This document shows positions 35,391-43,693 of a stretch of 64,000 bases of DNA, piece by piece; within the stretch, counting starts at the first letter, position 1; each line of letters begins with the position of its first letter. The position numbers were made by a program, and so were the translations under genes. The stretch covers positions 310,001 to 374,000 of the forward strand of contig JAFKGQ010000012.1 of assembly GCA_017307755.1 (NCBI GenBank). Direction: 5' to 3'. Origin of the DNA: Chitinophagaceae bacterium. GTDB taxonomy: Bacteria; Bacteroidota; Bacteroidia; Chitinophagales; Chitinophagaceae. A model generated the notes under the pieces. The model did not search any database. It worked only from the letters and a program-made list of their open reading frames with translations, and was not told the DNA's origin.

Positions 35391-36917
35391 ATGCTGACAA
35401 GCGAACAGGTGGCCATTATCAATAGCTCGGGTGATATAAAAATAAATGCGGTAGCGGGCTCGGGGAAGACGACTACATTAATTGAGTATGCCAGGGCCCG
35501 GCCGGGTCAAAAGATATTATACCTGGCCTTTAACCGGGCGGTGAAACTAGAGGCGGAAAAGAAATTTGCCGGGAAAGGGGTGTCGAATGTAAAGATCGAA
35601 ACCGCCCACTCACTGGCTTTTTCCCGGGTGGTCAGGGGGACGGGGTATGAGGTTAAGAGCGAAGGTTATAAGACGCAGGAAACAGTAGGGATACTGGGGC
35701 TCGGCGGTTTTTCAGACCGGCATACGGAATATATCCTGGCGACCCATATCAACGCATTTGTTGCTTATTTCTGCAATAGCGATAAGACAAAAGTACAGGA
35801 ATTGAATTATGAGGATGTGGTCGCTGATGCTACGGCAAGGCTGTTTGCGGTGAATTTCAAAGCGGAGATAGTACGTCAGACGAGGGTCTTTCTGGATAAG
35901 ATGAACAAGGGGGAGATCCCTCTCATACATGATTTTTATCTTAAAAAGTTCCAGCTCGGCAGACCTGTCCTTCCTTATGATGTGATACTTTTTGACGAAG
36001 GACAGGATGCGTCGGCGGCTATGCTGGACATTTTTCTTTCACAAAAGGCGGTAAAGGTCATCGTTGGCGACAGCCATCAGCAGATTTATGGATGGCGTCA
36101 TGCGGTGAACTCCCTGGAAAAGGTGGATTATCCTTCGTTTGATCTAAGCGCCAGTTTCCGGCTTGACCAGGAGATCGCGCAATTAGCCCGTCAGGCAGTC
36201 AGCTGGAAGCGGCATTTGGAGATCCCATCGACTATTCGGATAACAGGAGCGGGGAAACGAGGGCGGATCAGGACAAGGGCTGTTATCGCAAGGACAAATA
36301 CGGGTCTGCTGGTGAAAGCCATCGAGCTCCTGATCCATAGAAAAGAGATCGGGTCCGTTTACTTTGAGGGCAGGATCGAAAATTATACCTATGCGGGTGA
36401 TGGGGCGTCTATTTATGATGTGTTGAACCTGTATAACGATGAGAAGGACAGGATCAGGGATCGCATGATCGCTGGTATGAAGGATATGCATGAGCTGGAA
36501 GAATATATTGAGCAAACGGGAGATGCGCAGCTGCGTATGCTGGTGGACGTCGTCAAGGAATATGGTAAAAAGATCCCGGGCTATATAAAACAGTTAAAAG
36601 AATGTCACCTGGATCATGATGATAAGGATAAGGCGGATATGATCTTTTCGACGGTGCACAGGTGTAAGGGAATGGAATACGATGAGGTGACGCTGGCTGG
36701 TGATTTTATTACGGAGGAGAAGATCAGGGACATGGTGGGGGCGGAAGAGGAGATCAATGTGGCAAAATTATCGGAGGAGGTCAACCTGTTATATGTTGCG
36801 GTCACCCGGACAAAGAGCATCCTGCACGTGCCGGGTAATATCTTCCCGGAGCTGGTAGAGAAAAGAGGGGGGGCAGTGAAGGTGGACAAGCCGTCGAAGG
36901 TGGCTGTCCGGAAGTAA
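35391..36917 (+). CDS. UvrD-like superfamily 1 DNA helicase
   Basis: 508 residues. Motif I is AVAGSGKTTT (GSGKT at 23-27), motif II ILFDEGQDA, motif III VGDSHQQIYGWR, motif IV region ARTNTGLLVKA, motif V FSTVHRCKGMEYDEV and motif VI LLYVAVTRTK, so all ATPase motifs are present. It is shorter than UvrD or Rep (about 700) and closer in layout to small FBH1-like helicases, with reduced 1B/2B insertions. It is probably cytoplasmic and acts on DNA structures or RecA-type filaments; this is by family analogy. The ATG at 35391 starts the conserved LTSEQVAIINSSG; the open frame upstream overlaps the divergent gene. It converges with the next gene with two bases between stops. Confidence 0.85.
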   Translation: MLTSEQVAIINSSGDIKINAVAGSGKTTTLIEYARARPGQKILYLAFNRAVKLEAEKKFAGKGVSNVKIETAHSLAFSRVVRGTGYEVKSEGYKTQETVGILGLGGFSDRHTEYILATHINAFVAYFCNSDKTKVQELNYEDVVADATARLFAVNFKAEIVRQTRVFLDKMNKGEIPLIHDFYLKKFQLGRPVLPYDVILFDEGQDASAAMLDIFLSQKAVKVIVGDSHQQIYGWRHAVNSLEKVDYPSFDLSASFRLDQEIAQLARQAVSWKRHLEIPSTIRITGAGKRGRIRTRAVIARTNTGLLVKAIELLIHRKEIGSVYFEGRIENYTYAGDGASIYDVLNLYNDEKDRIRDRMIAGMKDMHELEEYIEQTGDAQLRMLVDVVKEYGKKIPGYIKQLKECHLDHDDKDKADMIFSTVHRCKGMEYDEVTLAGDFITEEKIRDMVGAEEEINVAKLSEEVNLLYVAVTRTKSILHVPGNIFPELVEKRGGAVKVDKPSKVAVRK

Positions 36918-36919
36918 TT

Positions 36920-38014
36920 TTAATCAGTCAGATCATGCAGTTTGAACACCGCCGAAAGATCGGCCACCCTTTCTTCCTGCAGGATGCGAACCATTGCCCG
37001 GAATGGAGCAGTATTTCCCGCCAGATTGGAGAAATAGACGATGCTCCATTGGTCCCCCGGCAATTGGATCACGAAGTTGGCAAAGCCGCAGGTGCTGCCG
37101 GAATGAAAGAGCATCAGCGGAGAGGTCCCTGTCATAAACCATCCTCCCGCATAATAGCTGTCGGGCATACCGGAAATGGGCATACGCAAACGTCGCAGGA
37201 TGGGAGCCAATCTTATTAATGTGTTGCCCTGTAGCGACCTGACCCATTTAGCGTAATCGCTTATTGAAGTATATATGCCTCCGTCGCCCTTGGTAGCGCT
37301 GGTGACGCTTTGGTCGGAGGGATAGATATGTCCGGCGCCGTCTTGTGCATATCCCATGGCGCGATCATCGATGATATGTCCTTCCTCATATATCGTGGAA
37401 TGATCCATATGCAGGGGTAAAAATATCTTTTCGCGTATAAAGGCGGCAAAGCTTTGGCGGGAGGCTCTTTCGATGATCAGCGCCAGCAGGCAGAAACCTG
37501 AGTTGCTGTAACGGAACCTGGCGCCTGGTTGGAAATAAGTGGAGTCATGTGGGATGAGGAGCCGCAACACGTCGGCATCCAGCACCTGCCGGGTCTGACT
37601 GTCGGGGATCAGCGATTCATAGTCCAGGAGGCCGGAGGTATGGGTGAGCAAGTGGCGGATAAGGACCGTATGTCCAATCTGTGACGGCAGCCCGGGCAGC
37701 CAACGGCTGAGGGGATCGTCAAAGGATAGGACGCCTTCTTTTTCCAGGAGGAAAATTCCCATAGCCGTGAATTGTTTGGTAACGGATGCCATGCGAAAAT
37801 CGCTGGATGTATCCAGTGGCCTGCCGGTGGTCTTGTCGGCGAGGCCGGTCACGTTGCGATAGAGGACAAGACCTTTCTTCTCTATAGATACGGCAAATCC
37901 CGGATCACCGGAGGGATACGCGTGAAAGAGGGAGTCCAGTCTGGTGGTGAGACGGGACTGGGAGAAAGTGAGGATGGGAATAAACAGGAAAAGATAGGAA
38001 AGGGGTTTACGCAT
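36920..38014 (-). CDS. serine beta-lactamase-like hydrolase
   Basis: 364 residues with a signal peptide (MRKPLSYLFLFIPILTFSQS). The class C beta-lactamase/DD-peptidase fold is shown by S77-V-T-K80 (nucleophile and general base), Y169-S-N171 and a late HSGSTCGF in the place of the KTG/HxG motif. Such exported serine hydrolases act as esterases, peptidases or carboxypeptidases, and resistance to beta-lactams should not be assumed. The start nine codons inside the longest open frame is preferred because it gives a clean signal peptide. It ends two bases from the helicase stop. Confidence 0.85.
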   Translation of the reverse strand: MRKPLSYLFLFIPILTFSQSRLTTRLDSLFHAYPSGDPGFAVSIEKKGLVLYRNVTGLADKTTGRPLDTSSDFRMASVTKQFTAMGIFLLEKEGVLSFDDPLSRWLPGLPSQIGHTVLIRHLLTHTSGLLDYESLIPDSQTRQVLDADVLRLLIPHDSTYFQPGARFRYSNSGFCLLALIIERASRQSFAAFIREKIFLPLHMDHSTIYEEGHIIDDRAMGYAQDGAGHIYPSDQSVTSATKGDGGIYTSISDYAKWVRSLQGNTLIRLAPILRRLRMPISGMPDSYYAGGWFMTGTSPLMLFHSGSTCGFANFVIQLPGDQWSIVYFSNLAGNTAPFRAMVRILQEERVADLSAVFKLHDLTD

Positions 38015-38030
38015 AGGGTTAAAGTTATTG

Positions 38031-38059
38031 AAAAAACCCAACCAGCCACCAGCGGCTGG
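38031..38059 (-). terminator. possible terminator after the two-domain DUF4242 gene
   Basis: On the minus strand CCAGCC (38059-38054) pairs with GGCTGG (38047-38042), followed after four bases by six T. Neighbouring GC-rich sequence (38060-38072) can also fold. It would end transcripts from the DUF4242 gene ending at 38073. Confidence 0.4.
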
Positions 38060-38072
38060 CCGGGCGGCCGGG

Positions 38073-38675
38073 CTATTGCCCCTGCTTTACTTTTTCTATA
38101 TACACCGGCACCAGCCCATGCGCCTCTTTATGGGTATTGATCACGGCGCTGGAATCGGGCGCTTGTGACAAACATACTACACGACCGTCCTTTTCGTCTA
38201 CCCAATAATTGATGAAATTGACCCCATATTTGCTTTGTACGGCCAGGTCCTTTTCATGAGCGCCTGCCACGTCTTTTGCAGTGACCTTCCCGGCTCCTAG
38301 TTCATGTACGTCCAGATAGAAATCCTTCCCTTCCTGTATGGGTGACTCTTTTCCGGCCTTTACCATGTAGATATCGTCCGGCAGGAGACCATGCGCTTCC
38401 CCATGCGTTTTACGGATGGATTGCGTGTCGGGGGCGGAAGAAAGACAATAGACATCCCCGTCCTTTTCGTCCACCCAATATTTAATAAATTCAACGCCAT
38501 ATTTCTTCTCGGTGGCCAGGTCTTTGGCGTGAGCGTCCGCGACTGCCGCGGCAGTCACTTTTCCGGCTCCCAGGTGATGTACATCTATATAATAGTTTTT
38601 CGTTTGTGCGGATAGTCTGGATGAGAAGAGAAGAAGAACGGCAGTAATAATGGAAAAAACGGGTAAAACCTTCAT
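38073..38675 (-). CDS. exported protein with two DUF4242 domains
   Basis: 200 residues with a signal peptide (about 1-24, ending LSAQ). Two homologous halves follow: YYIDVHHLGAGKVTAAAVA...WVDEKDGDVYCLSSAPD and FYLDVHELGAGKVTAKDVA...WVDEKDGRVVCLSQAPD, each ending in a THGEAHGLLP or THKEAHGLVP block. DUF4242 proteins include nickel-binding ferredoxin-like members (SCO4226 type); His residues in HxEAHGL could bind metal, which is inferred. A -7-like TGTCTTTG lies on the minus strand at 38717-38710, and the motif AAATAGGGAA lies upstream in the same orientation. It is divergent from the LuxR-type regulator, which suggests it is a target. Confidence 0.8.
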   Translation of the reverse strand: MKVLPVFSIITAVLLLFSSRLSAQTKNYYIDVHHLGAGKVTAAAVADAHAKDLATEKKYGVEFIKYWVDEKDGDVYCLSSAPDTQSIRKTHGEAHGLLPDDIYMVKAGKESPIQEGKDFYLDVHELGAGKVTAKDVAGAHEKDLAVQSKYGVNFINYWVDEKDGRVVCLSQAPDSSAVINTHKEAHGLVPVYIEKVKQGQ

Positions 38676-38723
38676 AACTAACTGGTTTAATAATGATTAA
38701 AAAGATATTCAAAGACAAAGGAA

Positions 38724-38764
38724 CTCGCTATTTTTCTCTTGGATATGGGGAAATTTCCCTATTT
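38724..38764 (-). promoter_or_regulatory. operator-like sites between DUF4242 gene and LuxR-type gene
   Basis: On the minus strand AAATAGGGAA is at 38764-38755, as one arm of an 18-bp dyad (38745-38762: ATGGGGAAA/TTTCCCTAT, one mismatch). A weaker copy AAATAGCGAG is at 38733-38724, 31 bases further, six bases before the -7-like TGTCTTTG. The same motif occurs three times upstream of the other DUF4242 gene. Confidence 0.5.
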
Positions 38765-38801
38765 TAGCATCACCTCCACCTCATTTTACAAGCAATTGTC
38801 C

Positions 38802-41354
38802 ATGGAACTGATCGAACGTGCCGGGTTCTTATCCCTGCTACAGTCGAAATTTGACGCTATTGACAGCGAAGGCCACTGCATCCTGGTGAGTGGTGAGGCG
38901 GGTATCGGCAAAACCTCGCTGGTGAGGGCTTTTTGTAAGGAACAGCAGGGCGAGTATCCTATCTACCAGGGCACCTGTGATGCCCTGTTCACCCCCAGAC
39001 CGCTGGCGCCGCTGTATGACATCGTCTGGCAATTGGGCAGCGAGAAGTGGACGAGCAGCGAGAACCTGGCCGACAGGGCCGGTCTGTTCAGCAAGGTCTA
39101 TCATGAGCTGTGTGGTCAGCGGAAGAGATCGCTCATTGTTTTTGAAGATGTACATTGGGCGGATGAGGCGACCCTGGATTTTATAAAATTTCTGGCAAGA
39201 CGTATCGCGCATACCCATTGTCTTTTTATTCTCACTTATCGTGATGATGAGATGTATGGTTATCATCAGTTGAGAAATGTGCTGGGTCAGCTGCCTCCCG
39301 ACTCATTTACCCGCATGCAGCTGACGCCTTTATCCAGGGAAGCCGTTGAAAAAATGGCGGAACAAAAGGGATACAGCGGGGAGGATGTGTACAGCATTTC
39401 AGGAGGGAATCCTTTTTATATAAATGAGATACTGGCGAGCTATAGTACGGGCGTCCCCGACAATGTAAAAGACTCCATATTGTCCGTCTATAGCAGGATG
39501 GGTGAAAGGACGAAGCAGGTATGGCAGGTATTATCGGTGCTGCCTACGGGCTGTGAGGTCAGGTACCTGGAAAAGCTGGAGCCATCGTACATTTCGGCCA
39601 TCGAGCCTTGTCTGAATGCCAGGATACTGTTGCTGCAGAACGGTCTGATAAGGTTCAAGCACGAGCTGTACAGGAGGACCATCGAGGGTTCCCTGTCGCC
39701 TCTGCTGCGGGTAGTTCTGAACAAAAGGGTATTGGATGTACTTCTTGCCAACCAGGAGCAAAACCCCGAGACTGAGCGGATCATCCACCATGGAAAAAAC
39801 GCCAATGAATACGAAGTGGTGGGGCGCTATGCTCCCATGGCAGCCAGACAGGCGGCAGCTGTAGGCGCTCATACGGAGGCGTCCAAATTGTATTATACCG
39901 CGATCGAATATTACCAGGGCAGCGATAAGGACAAGCTGCTACAGTTGTACGAACCCTATGCTTACGAATGCTATCTGACCAGCCGGGTAAAAGAAGCCAT
40001 TATCTACCAGGGCAAAGCATTACGTTTGTGGAAAGAGCGGAATGAAGTGGAAAAAATAGGCAGCGGTTTGCGTTTTATGTCGCGACTGTGGTGGTTTGAC
40101 GGCAATGGCAGACAGGCGGAAAGTTATGGACTGCAGGCGATCGAGGTGTTGGGTGATCAACCTTCCAGTACGGCAAAGGCGATGGCCTTTAGCAATATGT
40201 CGCAGTTGAAGATGCTCTCCCAGCAGGCGGATGAAGGCATCACCTGGGGTGAGAAGGCGATAGCCATTGCAAAGGAGCTGGGTGATGAAGAAGTCCTCTC
40301 TCATGCCCTTAACAATGTGGGCATCATTTACATGCAGTTGGTGTCATCCAAGGAAAAAGGCATCGGTTTGTTGCGGCAAAGCCTGGACATAGCCTTGAAA
40401 AATTCTTTTCACGAACATGCGGCCCGCGCTTATACGAATTTAGGAAGCTGTGGGATAGAATTAAAAGATTATACCCTTTCCAGAGAGATGCTGGATGAGG
40501 GTATCCAATATTGTGAGGAACGGGACCTGGGTTCCTGGACGGCCTATATGTTGTCGTGTAAGGCCCGGCTAAATTTAGAAACAGGGGATTGGGAGGAGGC
40601 CTGTCGTATTGCGGGCAACCTGCTCAGGAATGAAACCCAGACGTCCATTGTCAAGATCGGCGCCCTTGTCGTTGTTGCCAGGATCAGGATGAGAAGAGGG
40701 GATATGGGTGTGCTGCCCCTGTTGGCAGAGGCAAAAGAAAAGGCATTCGATACCATGGAGCTGCAAAGGGTCATTCCTGTCCTGGTGGCTTTTTTTGAAT
40801 ATGAATGGATCGTAGGGAAGGCGTTGGTCGAACAGGAGTCCATCGACCATGTGATCGGCATGGTCGGATGCATGGGCAGTATGTATGGAAATAGTGAATT
40901 TGCTTTCTGGTTGCAAAAGGCAAGAGGACAGCGGGTAGAGCTCGGGCAGAGAGTGGATATGCGCGAGCTGTGGAAGGATTGTCCTTATGAACATGCCCTG
41001 GTCTTGTTTGAGGGAGAGGAAGCTGACAAGATAAAGGCCCTTCAGGCCGTCCGGAAACTGGGTGCTAATGCCATCCATGAAAAGCTAAAGAAAGAAATGA
41101 GAGCTTTGGGCATCAGGAGCATCCCCCGCGGCATCAGGAAAAGTACGCAATCCAATCCGGCATTGCTGACTGAGCGGGAGCTGGGGGTATTACAATTGCT
41201 AAAGGAGGGTATGCAGAACAAGGAAATTGCGGCAAGACTGTTTATTTCGGCTAAAACAGTCGATCATCATATATCGGCTATACTATTCAAACTGGATGTA
41301 AGCACCCGTTTGAAGGCCGTCCAGGAAGCCAAACAGCTGGGGATCTTAAAATAG
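38802..41354 (+). CDS. LuxR-family regulator with AAA ATPase and TPR-like repeats (MalT/LAL-like)
   Basis: 850 residues from the ATG at 38802 (MELIERAGFLSLL), chosen because an ATPase-regulator N-terminus of this kind is common and the 21 codons before it lie over the operator-like dyad. Walker A is GEAGIGKT (31-38), Walker B SLIVFEDVHWAD (about 108-119). The middle is a long helical TPR-like region (repeats such as AKAMAFSNMSQLKMLSQQAD and ARAYTNLGSCGIELKDY). The C-terminal LuxR helix-turn-helix is LTERELGVLQLLKEGMQNKE...TVDHHISAILFKLDV (about 790-850). It probably activates DUF4242 genes on both sides; the signal is unknown. The stop codon lies inside the first downstream repeat of the AAATAGGGAA motif. 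Confidence 0.87.
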   Translation: MELIERAGFLSLLQSKFDAIDSEGHCILVSGEAGIGKTSLVRAFCKEQQGEYPIYQGTCDALFTPRPLAPLYDIVWQLGSEKWTSSENLADRAGLFSKVYHELCGQRKRSLIVFEDVHWADEATLDFIKFLARRIAHTHCLFILTYRDDEMYGYHQLRNVLGQLPPDSFTRMQLTPLSREAVEKMAEQKGYSGEDVYSISGGNPFYINEILASYSTGVPDNVKDSILSVYSRMGERTKQVWQVLSVLPTGCEVRYLEKLEPSYISAIEPCLNARILLLQNGLIRFKHELYRRTIEGSLSPLLRVVLNKRVLDVLLANQEQNPETERIIHHGKNANEYEVVGRYAPMAARQAAAVGAHTEASKLYYTAIEYYQGSDKDKLLQLYEPYAYECYLTSRVKEAIIYQGKALRLWKERNEVEKIGSGLRFMSRLWWFDGNGRQAESYGLQAIEVLGDQPSSTAKAMAFSNMSQLKMLSQQADEGITWGEKAIAIAKELGDEEVLSHALNNVGIIYMQLVSSKEKGIGLLRQSLDIALKNSFHEHAARAYTNLGSCGIELKDYTLSREMLDEGIQYCEERDLGSWTAYMLSCKARLNLETGDWEEACRIAGNLLRNETQTSIVKIGALVVVARIRMRRGDMGVLPLLAEAKEKAFDTMELQRVIPVLVAFFEYEWIVGKALVEQESIDHVIGMVGCMGSMYGNSEFAFWLQKARGQRVELGQRVDMRELWKDCPYEHALVLFEGEEADKIKALQAVRKLGANAIHEKLKKEMRALGIRSIPRGIRKSTQSNPALLTERELGVLQLLKEGMQNKEIAARLFISAKTVDHHISAILFKLDVSTRLKAVQEAKQLGILK

Positions 41355-41403
41355 GGAACGTTTATATCTTAAATAGGGAATATCTCCGTCATAATATAGG
41401 GAG
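41349..41403 (+). promoter_or_regulatory. three helical-phase repeats of AAATAGGGAA
   Basis: TAGGGA occurs at 41352, 41374 and 41397, spaced 22 and 23 bases, each preceded by A-rich sequence (first two as ATCTTAAA(A)TAGGGAA). All point towards the DUF4242 gene starting at 41450. A -7-like CAAATTTG is at 41412-41419, eight bases after the last repeat, in the same arrangement as upstream of the other DUF4242 gene. Likely activator sites, perhaps for the LuxR-type protein. Confidence 0.55.
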
Positions 41404-41449
41404 GATATTCTCAAATTTGTAGACCATTTTGACCTTAAAATACATTTGT

Positions 41450-41740
41450 ATGAAGAAGTTCGTTGTCGAGAGAAACCTCCCGGGTGCGGGCAGCCTCACG
41501 GCCGAAGAATTACAGGCTATCTCTCAAGCCTCTCTTGAAGCCATAAAGCAACTGGGAAAACCTTACTATTGGATACAATCCTTTGTCACCGAGGATAAGA
41601 TCTACTGCATCCATATAGCCGAAAGCGAAGAAGTTGTCCGCGAGCATGCCAGGTTGGGAAAATTTCCCGTAAATACCATCTCCGAAGTAAAAACAGTGAT
41701 CGACCCGCTGACCAGCAATCCGTTGCAAGGGATGTTGTAA
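41450..41740 (+). CDS. single-domain DUF4242 protein
   Basis: 96 residues, no signal peptide, so probably cytoplasmic, unlike the two-domain relative at 38073. The sequence MKKFVVERNLPGAGSLTAEE, then YYWIQSFVTEDKIYCIHIAESEE and REHARLGKFPVNTISEVKTV is typical of the whole DUF4242 family length. The ATG at 41450 is chosen over a TTG seven codons upstream because it gives the canonical N-terminus. A TACATTTG directly before the ATG would place transcription start inside the gene and is therefore not taken as the promoter. It follows the LuxR-type gene by 95 bases containing three operator-like repeats. Confidence 0.85.
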   Translation: MKKFVVERNLPGAGSLTAEELQAISQASLEAIKQLGKPYYWIQSFVTEDKIYCIHIAESEEVVREHARLGKFPVNTISEVKTVIDPLTSNPLQGML

Positions 41741-41746
41741 GGGAAT

Positions 41747-41779
41747 TTTGCGTTGTATAAGTAATTGTCCTTAATTTTA
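41747..41779 (+). promoter_or_regulatory. possible promoter of the second sigma-factor gene
   Basis: TTTG (41747-41750) and TAATTTTA (41772-41779; last base differs from TAnnTTTG) are 21 bases apart. The leader to the ATG at 41791 would be only a few bases. Confidence 0.38.
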
Positions 41780-41790
41780 TCCTTTATACG

Positions 41791-42351
41791 ATGCAAAAGC
41801 TCGATGACGATACGCTTGTAAAGTTACTACAGAGAGGGAATGATGCCGCATTTACCGAGATCTACCACCGATACTGGAACAGGCTTTTTTCTGTCGCGGC
41901 CAATAAGCTCAATTATGATCTGAAGCTTGCCGAGGAACTGGTGCAGGATATTTTCCTCGATCTCTGGCACCGGAGGGAGATCCTCGATATCAGGGTAAGT
42001 TTGTCGCTGTACCTGGCGGCGGCCATGAAGTATAAAGTCATCGATGCAAGACTAAAGAAAAAGAGGATAGCCGCCTATACCGAGAACCTGGCCGCACAGG
42101 CGACCATTGGGGATACGTCCACCGAGAAGCAAATTAGTTTTGATGAGCTGCAGCACGAGCTTTCCGCCCTTGTCAGCAGTCTACCCGAAAAATGCCAGCT
42201 GGTGTATAAGCTCAGCAGGGAAGCGGGTTATTCCCAAAAAGAGATTGCCCACCATCTCTCCATCTCCGAAAAGACCGTCGAGTCCCATCTTGCCAGGGCG
42301 GTAAAAACCCTTCGACTGGGGTTGAAGAATTTTTTGACACATATCTTTTAA
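41791..42351 (+). CDS. ECF RNA polymerase sigma factor (FecI-like), second module
   Basis: 186 residues. Region 2 is at about 9-78 (AAFTEIYHRYWNRLFSVAAN, then LAEELVQDIFLDLWHRRE), region 4 at about 120-175 (LPEKCQLVYKLSREAGYSQKEIAH, SEKTVESHLARAVKTLRLGL). It heads a module with FecR, SusC and SusD in the same order as the first one at 18513-25497, but the two sigma factors are clearly diverged and each should serve its own receptor. It starts with ATG and lacks the C-terminal extension sometimes seen. Confidence 0.92.
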   Translation: MQKLDDDTLVKLLQRGNDAAFTEIYHRYWNRLFSVAANKLNYDLKLAEELVQDIFLDLWHRREILDIRVSLSLYLAAAMKYKVIDARLKKKRIAAYTENLAAQATIGDTSTEKQISFDELQHELSALVSSLPEKCQLVYKLSREAGYSQKEIAHHLSISEKTVESHLARAVKTLRLGLKNFLTHIF

Positions 42352-42386
42352 TGCTTTTTTAATCCGGAGATTTTTTTTTCTGTCGA

Positions 42387-42417
42387 TGCAGGGATTTTCA
42401 TTGTTCCATCGACTTAA
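42387..42417 (+). promoter_or_regulatory. sigma-FecR intergenic element, second copy
   Basis: After a T-run (42371-42379), TGCAGG (42387-42392) and CGACTTAA (42410-42417) occur 19 bases before the FecR ATG, repeating the words found in the first module, with 17 instead of 10 bases between them. Confidence 0.35.
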
Positions 42418-42436
42418 TAAAAAAATAATATAGCCC

Positions 42437-43579
42437 ATGCCATCAATTCCGGATGAAAAAAGGCTGAGTGAGTTGGAAGCCAAGTGGTTAAATGGCACGA
42501 TCACCGAGGAGGAAAAGAGGGAGTATGCCAGATGGTACAATGAGGGTCAGGACCTGCCTGTCAGGATCCCAGAAGATCTTGCAACCTCGGAAGATAATCA
42601 CCGGCAACGGATCCTGCAAAGTATCAACAGGCGGCGGGGGAGGACAGTGCCGGCGACAGTCCGGCTTTACCGGGTGGCTGCCGTTGCAGCTACGCTCATT
42701 CTGTTAATAGCGGGCTTTTATCTGTACTATAAAAGAGATACGCATCATTCATTGGAGCTCGTACAGGCGCCGGCGTCAAAGCAACCCCACGATATTGCGC
42801 CGGGCAAGACGAGGGCAACGCTTACGCTCAGCAATGGAAAGACTATCTTACTCGACCCTGTTTCCAATGGGGTATTGGGACATGACAGCGGCGTCAGCAT
42901 ATCGAATACGGACAGCGTGCTGACCTACCGGGGTGATAGCGAAAGCAAATCCTTAGCTTATAATACCCTCAGCACGGCGAAGGGGGAGCAGTACAGCGTC
43001 ACTTTGTCCGATGGGACCAGGGTTTGGCTGAATGCGGCTTCATCGCTGCGTTTTCCCATTCAGTTCCCGGGGAAAGAGCGGAAGGTCGAGGTCGTCGGCG
43101 AAGCGTATTTTGAAGTGGCCAGGAATCCATCCAAACCATTTTATGTCGCCTCGGGAAATATGAAAGTCCGGGTACTGGGGACCAGCTTTAATATCAATGC
43201 GTATGACAATGAGCTGATGGTCAGGACTACCCTGCTAGAAGGCTCGGTGAGCATCAATGATCGTATCCGGCTTTCACCCAATCAGCAATCCCGGGTGGAA
43301 AGGGACGGCAGCATCAAGGTTATCAGGGACATCGATGTGGACGAGGCGGTGGCCTGGAAGAATGGCGCCTTTAGCTTTAACAACGCGGATATCACTATCG
43401 TTATGCGTCAGCTGGAAAGATGGTATGACATAGAGGTCGTCTATGAGGGGAATAAGCCGGCCGACCTGTTCTATGGGGGTATTTCCCGCGGGTCCAGCCT
43501 GATGGAGGTGTTAAAGATATTACAGGCGAGTAAGGTGCATTTCAGGCTGGAAGGGAAAAAATTAATTGTGTTCACGTAA
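42437..43579 (+). CDS. FecR-type anti-sigma factor, second module
   Basis: 380 residues. The N-terminal sigma-binding part has LEAKWLNGTITEEEKREYARW, one membrane helix lies at about 76-96 (VAAVAATLILLIAGFYLYY), the FecR domain at about 180-275 (GEQYSVTLSDGTRVWLNAAS, GEAYFEVARN, VLGTSFNINAYD), and a DUF4974-type domain at about 312-378 (FSFNNADITIVMRQLERWYD). The periplasmic part should touch the STN domain of the SusC encoded next. A hairpin occupies the 114-base gap to SusC. Confidence 0.93.
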   Translation: MPSIPDEKRLSELEAKWLNGTITEEEKREYARWYNEGQDLPVRIPEDLATSEDNHRQRILQSINRRRGRTVPATVRLYRVAAVAATLILLIAGFYLYYKRDTHHSLELVQAPASKQPHDIAPGKTRATLTLSNGKTILLDPVSNGVLGHDSGVSISNTDSVLTYRGDSESKSLAYNTLSTAKGEQYSVTLSDGTRVWLNAASSLRFPIQFPGKERKVEVVGEAYFEVARNPSKPFYVASGNMKVRVLGTSFNINAYDNELMVRTTLLEGSVSINDRIRLSPNQQSRVERDGSIKVIRDIDVDEAVAWKNGAFSFNNADITIVMRQLERWYDIEVVYEGNKPADLFYGGISRGSSLMEVLKILQASKVHFRLEGKKLIVFT

Positions 43580-43596
43580 GGGCGGCTAATAAAAAA

Positions 43597-43621
43597 CCGA
43601 AAGTGGTTGCGACACTTCCGG
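43597..43621 (+). promoter_or_regulatory. hairpin between FecR and SusC genes
   Basis: CCGAAAGTG (43597-43605) pairs with CACTTCCGG (43613-43621) apart from one A/C mismatch, with a seven-base loop and no T-run. It could slow degradation from either end or partly limit readthrough, letting SusC be made at a level different from FecR. Confidence 0.5.
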
Positions 43622-43693
43622 CTATAATGTTGGCTGTCCAATAAAAATAAAATTGACGTAGAATTTCCATTGTAAACCAAACAACCCAAATGT

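Noticed and set aside
38739..38801. Earlier in-frame ATG for the LuxR-type regulator
   Set aside because: The extra 21 codons cover the operator-like dyad at 38745-38762, and MELIERAGFL is a typical start for this kind of ATPase.
41441..41448. TACATTTG with TTTG 21 bases upstream as promoter of the single DUF4242 gene
   Set aside because: Transcription would begin after the ATG at 41450, which is the canonical family start.
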